Translations under genes and position numbers: made by a program | The notes under the pieces: generated by a model | Told to the model about the DNA's origin: nothing | What the model saw: only the letters and a program-made list of their open reading frames with translations | Databases searched by the model: none | From: Chengkuizengella marina | GTDB taxonomy: Bacteria; Bacillota; Bacilli; Paenibacillales; KCTC-33759 | NCBI RefSeq assembly: GCF_009910845.1 | Contig: NZ_SIJB01000012.1 | Location: 1 to 64,000, forward strand | Reading direction: 5' to 3' | DNA length: 64,000 nt | Shown here: in pieces, positions 57,211 to 64,000 of the stretch | Position numbering within the stretch: the stretch's first letter is position 1 | How the letters are laid out: each line of letters opens with the position of its first letter

Positions 57211-59619
57211 TTATTCAAATCTAGCTGTAAAATGAAATGAATCTCCAATTAAATAGAATGTCTTATCAATTTTAGCTAAACCAAATTTTTTCATAGGGAT
57301 AGGCATATCATATTCTAAATTCATAGTGACTAATTCATATTCTTCCGCGGTTAAAATGTCTCCTTCATCATTCACACCACCAAATGAATACAACTTATTA
57401 TCTAATGATAAAGCACTATGATGATACTTTGGTATAAAATTGGGATTAAATATCTGCCATGTGTCCGTTTTAGGGTTATACTCGTTATAAATATAATCAA
57501 ATGAGTTGGTAATTGGTGTGCCACCAATGATATAAATTTTTCCGTTCATATCAACTGCTTGCAGGTGTTTTCTAGCTGCAGGCATATTAGCTTTTTTAGT
57601 CCATGTATCTGTCTTGGGGTCATAAACTTCAACTTTATTTGATGGATTTCCATTTGTACCCCCAATTACATAAATTTTTTCATCCACAATGGCAATCCCA
57701 AATCCACTTCTAGCTGTTGGCATGCTCGTTTTGGTATTCCAAGTATTGGTCCTAGGGTTATATTGTTCAACTGTATTTAAAAATAGATTGCCTGCTTTTC
57801 CACCAATAGCATATATTTTTCCATCTACTGCTACTACTCCAAGATCGCTTCGAGCTGTGGGCATATTTGCTTTGGATACCCAAGTATTGGTTTCAGAATA
57901 GTAAATTTCATGTGTATTTAAATCTTTATCATTGTGTGATCCACCTACAGCATATATTTTTCCATCCAAGGCGGTAATACCTAATTGATTTCTTTCAGTA
58001 GGCATCGGTGCCTTAGATACCCAAGTAAATGAAGGTACACCTACAGCATCAAAGGCTGCTGTCACTGTAGATACTTCTTTACTATCTTCACCATACAAAT
58101 CTTTTGCTGATTGAATCACTGAAGTTCTTAAATGTTGGAATGTAGATCCCATGTTTAAATATTGAGTTAACGTTCTGTAGAAAATATCACCTAATTTTTC
58201 TTTTCCAATGCCGTCAATAATAATGTCAGAATAATAACCGCCTTCACTAATCAAATAGGCTGCCTTATTACTAATTCCAGCGTTGTAATGTATTCCTGTA
58301 GCTTCATTATATTTAGAATAATGATCTATAATTGGGTCACTCATGTTTCGTATACCATATGGTGGAAAAACGTCTTCACCAATGAACCAATCTGGATTTT
58401 GGTTTTCATGAAATTCAATTAATGTTGCAAATATATCGGATATAGACTCATTTATAGCACCTGAGTGATTAGTAGGAAATAAACCAGCAGTCATTCCTAT
58501 TAATCCATGAGTATATTCATGAGCAACGATATCTAATGCAGAAGACAAAGGTATACCATTTTGACTGTAATCACCAAAAAATATCGCATCCCCTCCTGTT
58601 GATCGAGCACCATTATATCCATCATGAACAATAACTCTCATGATAGCGCCTTTGTTATCTATACTGTCACGATCAAAAACTTCTTTATAATAGTCGTATA
58701 CTACTCCTGTAAAAAAGTGGGCATCCACAGCTGCAGCATCATAGTTAGAATCATATATATTATCATGATCTTGCCATAAAACAAAGAAAGGGTCTCTAGT
58801 CGTTAATCCATCATAAGTGATAATCCCTTTTCCTCTTGAGTTGTCTTGTAAATAGTATTTAGAGTCTGAAGACAACACCGTATTTAATGTTCTTGTATGT
58901 CCAAGTCCTCCAATCCCTATCCCTACGGTATTCTCCCCTTGAACGGAATGGATGTGATTAAATTGTGAAAGAATATCCCCAGTGAGAGTATCAACAAAGT
59001 AAATCCAATTTCCTAATTCTGGATAATAAAAGTCGAAATGGATCATATAGACGTAATTAGCTTCATTTCCCTTTGAGTAAACGACTAATTCTACTTTAGG
59101 TTCATCTTCATAAATAGGTTTATGATTTAAAGTACTCCACAGATGATTTTCTGCAATGTTCATGGCTTTTTGCTGTGTATTTATATCATTTTGTTTTAAT
59201 TTTAATTTTTTTTCTAAATCTGGAATTATGGTTCCTGAAATATTATTCAAAACTCCGTTTTTTCCTACATGTGCAGTAATCCTTGCACCAAAAACTGGAA
59301 TATTGTTATACACTTGTTGTAAACGAAAGAACGAATATCCTAATGGATCTACGAATTGTTCAACTACGAAAAATGATTCTTTTGATGAATTCTCAAATTT
59401 TAGCAGCTCTTTTTTTGAATCTAAATATTGAAATAGAATGTCTTTATGATTTTTAGATGAAGGGGCGGTTAATTCACCTGTGATAAATAAAGGTTCTTCT
59501 GCTTTTTCACTTATGAAAATCGTTTCTGAAGCATTTGGTTCTAAATTTGTATACTTAAATGGTTGATGAACTACGAACAATAAAAAAAAACATAAAAAAA
59601 GTAGCGATAATCCTTTCAT
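57211..59619 (-). CDS. Secreted M4 (thermolysin-like) metallopeptidase fused to a six-unit Kelch domain
   Basis: 802 residues. Signal peptide (about 1-20), an FTP/PepSY propeptide (about 55-215, with NNISGTIIPDLEKKLK and GNWIYFVDTLTGDIL), then the M4 catalytic domain (about 235-530). Zinc site: HEYTH (near 366) and Glu in GAINESISDIF; the catalytic base is the Glu of HEYTH; HYNAGISNKAAYLI holds the late His. Residues ~540-800 carry six Kelch units (e.g. ARSDLGVVAVDGKIYAIGG). A Kelch propeller at this position is unusual for thermolysins and probably binds substrate or a surface glycan. AGGAG precedes ATG 59619. Confidence 0.92.
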   Translation of the reverse strand: MKGLSLLFLCFFLLFVVHQPFKYTNLEPNASETIFISEKAEEPLFITGELTAPSSKNHKDILFQYLDSKKELLKFENSSKESFFVVEQFVDPLGYSFFRLQQVYNNIPVFGARITAHVGKNGVLNNISGTIIPDLEKKLKLKQNDINTQQKAMNIAENHLWSTLNHKPIYEDEPKVELVVYSKGNEANYVYMIHFDFYYPELGNWIYFVDTLTGDILSQFNHIHSVQGENTVGIGIGGLGHTRTLNTVLSSDSKYYLQDNSRGKGIITYDGLTTRDPFFVLWQDHDNIYDSNYDAAAVDAHFFTGVVYDYYKEVFDRDSIDNKGAIMRVIVHDGYNGARSTGGDAIFFGDYSQNGIPLSSALDIVAHEYTHGLIGMTAGLFPTNHSGAINESISDIFATLIEFHENQNPDWFIGEDVFPPYGIRNMSDPIIDHYSKYNEATGIHYNAGISNKAAYLISEGGYYSDIIIDGIGKEKLGDIFYRTLTQYLNMGSTFQHLRTSVIQSAKDLYGEDSKEVSTVTAAFDAVGVPSFTWVSKAPMPTERNQLGITALDGKIYAVGGSHNDKDLNTHEIYYSETNTWVSKANMPTARSDLGVVAVDGKIYAIGGKAGNLFLNTVEQYNPRTNTWNTKTSMPTARSGFGIAIVDEKIYVIGGTNGNPSNKVEVYDPKTDTWTKKANMPAARKHLQAVDMNGKIYIIGGTPITNSFDYIYNEYNPKTDTWQIFNPNFIPKYHHSALSLDNKLYSFGGVNDEGDILTAEEYELVTMNLEYDMPIPMKKFGLAKIDKTFYLIGDSFHFTARFE

Positions 59620-59708
59620 AGATGATTTCTCCTCTCATTTTGTTGTCCGATGATTATTCGCTTTTCTTCTTCGAAAGTATTGGTGACTTTTCCACTTTAT
59701 TTTGGAGA

Positions 59709-61529
59709 TTAAGGATGATAAACAAGATGGATTGAACCTCTACTCATATGGATGGTTCCATTCAAAACAGCAGAACCAAATTGTATAATATCAATAGGAA
59801 TACTTGGTTTTAGTAACCACGTATCGGTCATGGGATCATATTCTTCTATTATTTTTGTGTTGTTACCTTTATTGTCGAATCCCCCTATGGCAAGGATTTT
59901 ATTATTTAATGATTCCGCTCTAAGATGATGTCTTCCTATAGACATGTTGGTTTTCATAGTCCAAGAATCGGTGAAGGGATTGTATTCCTCAACTGTATTC
60001 AAAACGTTCCCATTATAACCTCCCAACACAATCATTTTTCCATCTACTACAGCCATTCCAAAAAGGGTTCTAGACGTTGACATATTTGCTTTTGTGGTCC
60101 AAGTATCGGTAAGTGGATCATATTCTTCAATTTTATTTGAATAACCTTCCTTGATCGTTCCTCCGACTGCATAAATTTTTCCATTCATAACGGATATGCT
60201 TAACCCACTTCTAGCCGTAGGCATATTGGTTTTTGTATTCCAAGTATCGGTAAGTGGATCATATTCTTCAACTGTATTTAAAAAGCTTTCATTATATCCT
60301 CCAATCGCATAAATTTTCCCACCCACTACAGCAACTCCATGACCGTTTCTAGCCGTAGGCATACTGGCTTTAGTACTCCACGTATTGGTGAGAGGATCAT
60401 ATGCTTCCACAGTTTTTAAAGAGCTGCCGTTATATCCTCCAATTGCATAAATTTTCTTATTTGCAGCAATAACACCTGAATAAACCCTTTCTGTAGGCAT
60501 AGGTGTTTTTGCCTCCCAGGTAATTTCAGGGTTAGAATTAGGATGATAAGCAACATGGATTGAACCTTTAATCATATAGATGGTATTTTTTAATTCGACA
60601 GAAGCAAATTCTGAAACATTGACTGGAGCCTCACTCATTACGCTCCAAGAATCAGTGAATGGATCATATCTTTCTTGGATATTTTCATTGCCACATTTAT
60701 TTCCAGTCACATAGATATTTCCATTTATGGTAGAAGCACTAAGAGAGTGTTTTGCTATATACATACTGGTTTTTGTACTCCATGTATTGGTGAGAGGATT
60801 AAATTCCTCAACTATATCTGAAGAAGGTGAAGTATTTGTAGCTCCTCCAAATGTATAAATCTTTCCATCAAATGCAGCAATTCCAAGGGTTCTTCTGGCT
60901 ATAGGCATATTCCTTTTTATCTCCCAAGAATCAGTGATCGGGTCATATTCTTCGACATGATTTAAAGAGGAGCCATTATATCCGCCAATCGCATATATCT
61001 TTCCATTGACTGCAACCACTCCAAAACTATCCCTAGATGTTGGCATACTGGCTTTTGTACTCCAAGAATCAGAAACTGGATCATACACTTCAACTGTATT
61101 TAAGAATGTGCCGTTTTTTCCTCCAATGGCATAAATTTTCCCATCGACTACTGCAACTCCAAAATTCCCTCTAGCGGTAGGCATATTAGCTTTTTTACTC
61201 CATGTATCCGTTTCTGGATTATATTCCTCTACTTCGGAGGTGCTTTTATATCTATCACTTGTAAATCCTCCAATTACATAGGTTCTTCCATTTACTGTGG
61301 CAAATCCAACTTGATCCTTAGGGGTTAACATAGGTGTTTTTAATTCCCAATGATCCTTTGGATTCACTTTTTCATTTATACCTATGGATATTTGTGATGA
61401 ATCACTGTTGCATGGTGGTATGATTAATTTTTCTGGAATGAATAGAGGGTTTTCATCAATTGTTGAATTACTCAATAACAATAAAAATGAACAAATCAAC
61501 ACTGAGACCACCCGAATATATCGTGCCAA
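59709..61529 (-). CDS. Secreted Kelch-repeat protein, two six-bladed propellers
   Basis: 606 residues from TTG 61529 with AAGGAAG upstream; signal peptide IRVVSVLICSFLLLLSNS. Twelve Kelch units follow (consensus R..FGVAVVDGKIYAIGG.N....NTVEEYDP.TDTW). They fall in two halves of six, each closing with a degenerate unit: YMIKGSIHVAYHPNS near 330 and MSRGSIHLVYHP at the C-terminus. So the protein is an internal duplication of one propeller. The same closing unit (GDSFHFTARFE) ends the M4 enzyme, so the domains share origin. No catalytic motif seen; adhesion or glycan binding is likely. Confidence 0.9.
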   Translation of the reverse strand: MARYIRVVSVLICSFLLLLSNSTIDENPLFIPEKLIIPPCNSDSSQISIGINEKVNPKDHWELKTPMLTPKDQVGFATVNGRTYVIGGFTSDRYKSTSEVEEYNPETDTWSKKANMPTARGNFGVAVVDGKIYAIGGKNGTFLNTVEVYDPVSDSWSTKASMPTSRDSFGVVAVNGKIYAIGGYNGSSLNHVEEYDPITDSWEIKRNMPIARRTLGIAAFDGKIYTFGGATNTSPSSDIVEEFNPLTNTWSTKTSMYIAKHSLSASTINGNIYVTGNKCGNENIQERYDPFTDSWSVMSEAPVNVSEFASVELKNTIYMIKGSIHVAYHPNSNPEITWEAKTPMPTERVYSGVIAANKKIYAIGGYNGSSLKTVEAYDPLTNTWSTKASMPTARNGHGVAVVGGKIYAIGGYNESFLNTVEEYDPLTDTWNTKTNMPTARSGLSISVMNGKIYAVGGTIKEGYSNKIEEYDPLTDTWTTKANMSTSRTLFGMAVVDGKMIVLGGYNGNVLNTVEEYNPFTDSWTMKTNMSIGRHHLRAESLNNKILAIGGFDNKGNNTKIIEEYDPMTDTWLLKPSIPIDIIQFGSAVLNGTIHMSRGSIHLVYHP

Positions 61530-61792
61530 GACTCATCTTCCTTTCATTAATTTGATGATTAGATCATTTAAACCTTGAATGCTGAATTGTTAATATCGAG
61601 CTGTTCTATAACATAAATTAATAAATTTGGTTTTGTTTTACATTATGGTGATAGGAATAGAAAAGTCCGCCCACTTTTACATTTGGAGAAAAATTGGTTC
61701 AAATCACGGGGGGAAAATATCATGACACCTTTACCTATTTCAGAAGATATTAACTAATGTGAAAAGTAGGCAGTTAGAAGGGAGAATTAATT

Positions 61793-61826
61793 CAATAAAA
61801 AAGGATATTCATAATTGAATATCCTT
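61793..61826 (-). terminator. Terminator of the secreted protein gene at 61862
   Basis: A perfect 11-bp stem AAGGATATTCA/TGAATATCCTT with a 4-nt loop runs into a TTTTTTATT tail on the minus strand. The rest of the gap 61530-61861 shows no gene. Confidence 0.85.
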
Positions 61827-61861
61827 GATTATATCATTCATATTTTTATCTATTAAATTAA

Positions 61862-63247
61862 CTATCTTGTTTCAATAGTAACATCCAAATATGCTCCACC
61901 GTTGCTTGTTTTAACATTTTTCAATTCAATGGTTTCACCAGGTTGTGGTGAGATTTGAATTTCACCTAGACTATCATCTGCACTGGTTCCATCTGAGTCA
62001 GCAACTTTAAATCTGATAACAGAATCAGGTCTTCTAGCAATGTATATTGTATTTGATTCGCTGCTAAAATCTATGGAACTTATGGAATTATCATCAGTAC
62101 CCCAAGCAGGATAATATTTTGTTCCGTTAGACTTGGCATTATTTTTCTTCCATGCTCTTTCACCGATATATTTTTGGCCATCTACCCACATATCGATATA
62201 TAAATCATTTTCATTGTTATAATCTTCTGCTTTGATTGGCTGAACCCAATTAAAGGTGATTTTATGTGTCCAGTAAGGATTATTAATATACTCATGTGAA
62301 AAATTCCCTAATTGATTAAAATGAACATCAAATAAATAAGCAGGATCACTTACAAAAACACCTATTCCAACAGTGCCATTATCCTTATGATCTGTATCAG
62401 CCCAGTTCCAAGGAGCATTGGCGCCTCCATCTCCTACACTAGAGCCAAAACTGCCGAAAGATCGAAAAGGAGTATTATTATAACTCGTTTTTAGCTCCCA
62501 AAATTCATCTAGAGATAACATATCATATCCATATACATGTTCGTATTTAGGGGCAACTAAGGATGGTATTTCGGCTTGTCCAGTATATTCATAAATGATA
62601 GCATCATTACCTACGTTTACTTCACCTGTATAGGCTTGAATATCATGACCATGAGGATTTGTATTCAAAACATATTGACCGTTTGATGAGATGAATATTT
62701 CTGGATGACTGCCATTATAGAGGGAGACAGAACCATCTATCGTTTCGTAACCTTCACTTAGCGATCCATTGGCATATTGATAAAAATCACTATGTCGTAT
62801 TGTGTTCATGGCTACAAACTCACCAGTTCCACCATTCTTTTTAACACTTAACATGATTCCTTCTAAATCATTTTCATGCGCTTCGTCTCCAAAAACACCC
62901 CAATCTGGACCATCATCTCTTGGGTGATAAAAATAATACCCTAGGAAATAATGTGTTTGTGTTTCAGAAACAGAGGTGTATACATAAGCTTCTAGTGCTT
63001 CATTATCTACCGTTTCCCATTGATTGATAGAATTCCAATCTCCATCTAAGTCAAATCTAGTAATAAAATCTGCTCTTACATCATAATCGGGATTAACATC
63101 ATGATATACTCTTGGTGACCAATGTTCTAACAGCTGTTGGTATGATATTCCTTCGGCACTAATAGTATCATTAGAGAAAGCGCTTACTTTTTGAGGGATA
63201 AAAAGTAAGCAAACAAGCATTAAACATAAAGCCATTTTCTTATTCAA
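61862..63247 (-). CDS. Secreted protein of unknown function
   Basis: 461 residues from TTG 63247 with AAAGGTGAG upstream. A clear signal peptide (MALCLMLVCLLFIPQKVSAF) is followed by a large beta-rich region. Notable stretches: LLEHWSPRVYHDVNPDYDVR, RFDLDGDWNSINQW, YYFYHPRDDGPDWG, AHENDLEGIMLSVKKN and NPHGHDIQAYTG. The many Asp/His/Trp clusters suggest metal binding or hydrolase activity, but I recognise no family. The last ~130 residues resemble a separate beta domain. Monocistronic, in a run of minus-strand genes for secreted proteins. Confidence 0.75.
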   Translation of the reverse strand: MNKKMALCLMLVCLLFIPQKVSAFSNDTISAEGISYQQLLEHWSPRVYHDVNPDYDVRADFITRFDLDGDWNSINQWETVDNEALEAYVYTSVSETQTHYFLGYYFYHPRDDGPDWGVFGDEAHENDLEGIMLSVKKNGGTGEFVAMNTIRHSDFYQYANGSLSEGYETIDGSVSLYNGSHPEIFISSNGQYVLNTNPHGHDIQAYTGEVNVGNDAIIYEYTGQAEIPSLVAPKYEHVYGYDMLSLDEFWELKTSYNNTPFRSFGSFGSSVGDGGANAPWNWADTDHKDNGTVGIGVFVSDPAYLFDVHFNQLGNFSHEYINNPYWTHKITFNWVQPIKAEDYNNENDLYIDMWVDGQKYIGERAWKKNNAKSNGTKYYPAWGTDDNSISSIDFSSESNTIYIARRPDSVIRFKVADSDGTSADDSLGEIQISPQPGETIELKNVKTSNGGAYLDVTIETR

Positions 63248-63420
63248 TCGTCATCTCACCTTTCTGATTTCGTTTTATTACATTCACAGTATACCATTAT
63301 TTTGAAACTAAATGGTACCTTTTATTTGTATATAATAGATTCGATGAGCAAATAGACGTGATTATTAAAAATAAAACACGTCTTTTGTATGATTATATTG
63401 AATGATGATATTGCTCTAGA

Positions 63421-63864
63421 TTATAGTGGTTTTGTGGGATTCCAGGGACCTAGTTGATGCCCTTTCCATTCAGATCCATCTTCCCAAATTTCTTTTTTCC
63501 AAATTGGAACGATTTGTTTTAAACGTTCTATTGCATAACGACTAGCTTCATAACAATGATCTCTATGGGGAGATGATACAGCAATGACTACACTGATTTC
63601 ACCTACTTCTACTTTGCCTAATCGATGGGTAATGGCAGTTAGAACGCCGTTCCATTTTTCATTAATTTCTTTGCCTATTTGTTCAAGTGTTTTAAGCGCC
63701 ATTGGTATGTATGCTTCATATTCCAATAATACTGTTTTCTGTCCATGTGTGAATTCTCTTGTCGTTCCAATAAATGAGATTGAAGCACCATGATTTGGGT
63801 GATTAACTTTGTTTGTAACCTCCTCTACACTAATGCTTTCGTATGTAATATGATATTGATTCAT
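63421..63864 (-). CDS. moaE: Molybdopterin synthase catalytic subunit
   Basis: MoaE transfers sulfur from MoaD to precursor Z in molybdenum-cofactor synthesis. 147 residues, normal length, with GASISFIGTTREFTHGQ, LEYEAYIPMALKTLEQIG, HRLGKVEVGEISVVIAVSSP and HRDHCYEASRYAIERLK. The catalytic lysines lie in PIWKKEIWEDG. ATG 63864 has AGGAGATA upstream. MoaD and other moa genes are presumably beyond the window edge. Confidence 0.94.
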   Translation of the reverse strand: MNQYHITYESISVEEVTNKVNHPNHGASISFIGTTREFTHGQKTVLLEYEAYIPMALKTLEQIGKEINEKWNGVLTAITHRLGKVEVGEISVVIAVSSPHRDHCYEASRYAIERLKQIVPIWKKEIWEDGSEWKGHQLGPWNPTKPL

Positions 63865-64000
63865 GAAATATCTCCTTTTTGACAGACCAAAAATAAGTAA
63901 ATGACTTTCTAACCAGATAAAGGACTGGGATCACAACTTTTTGTAGTTATATTATATATTATTTACAATAGTACAAATTTATTTAAATTGTAAAGAAAAA

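Overview
The window is AT-rich chromosomal DNA from an endospore-forming, low-GC Firmicute. Sporulation genes (spoVR, yhbH, spore-coat-like Cys-rich proteins, a YjcZ-like peptide), Bacillales-type Shine-Dalgarno sites, the sufCDSUB operon and many T-tailed hairpin terminators all point to Bacillales. The futalosine-type menaquinone genes mqnB/mqnD and the polysaccharide genes suggest a Paenibacillaceae-like lineage rather than Bacillus proper; the genus cannot be fixed from this sequence. No rRNA, tRNA or CRISPR array was seen.

Layout. 1-2.3 kb: end of a sugar-type ABC importer (binding protein tail, two permeases). 2.5-6.2 kb: two tandem paralogous chemoreceptors. 6.3-9.7 kb: a VanY-like lipoprotein, a rhodanese, and a TetR regulator followed by an aldo/keto reductase, with near-identical 14-bp candidate operators before each of the last two. 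9.7-22.5 kb: a surface-glycan cluster (galU, acyltransferase, UbiA-type phosphoribosyltransferase-like enzyme, Wzx-like flippase, three paralogous GT2 enzymes, a fourth GT2, NAD-dependent epimerase, class III aminotransferase, EEP hydrolase, VOC protein). 22.7-30.7 kb: a small unknown protein with a sigma-K-like promoter, a YeiH exporter with divergent LysR, a cytochrome P450, mqnBD and an exported CocE/S15 hydrolase.

30.8-37.5 kb is a decaying accessory zone: scraps of a PBSX/SPP1-type prophage (two terL remnants, one portal remnant) around secreted and lipoprotein cargo genes. The key observation is that a 142-codon lipoprotein gene (33943-33996 joined to 37136-37510) is split exactly inside its lipobox by a 3,139-bp phage-derived segment; joining the flanks restores a perfect FLTGC lipobox and an open frame. 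37.6-51.2 kb: spoVR/yhbH, a degenerate-GGDEF/EAL protein, yunC-like, hcp behind a perfect FNR-type palindrome, a TetR regulator and sufCDSUB.

51.2-57.0 kb starts with a truncated tyrosine recombinase whose stop codon overlaps that of sufB. It is followed by a repeat-built spore-protein island: three paralogous beta-rich proteins, each with the same ~100-bp leader (sigma-K-like -10) and two with clear ~115-bp trailers, interleaved with three CotY/Z-like CDCC...PMQCVLEQL proteins, a YjcZ-like peptide and YolD and terS remnants. A trailer copy also sits just upstream of the phage portal remnant at 36.6 kb, which links the two accessory regions. 57.2-63.9 kb (minus strand): an M4 metallopeptidase fused to a six-unit Kelch propeller, a secreted twelve-unit (6+6) Kelch protein, an unrecognised secreted protein and moaE.
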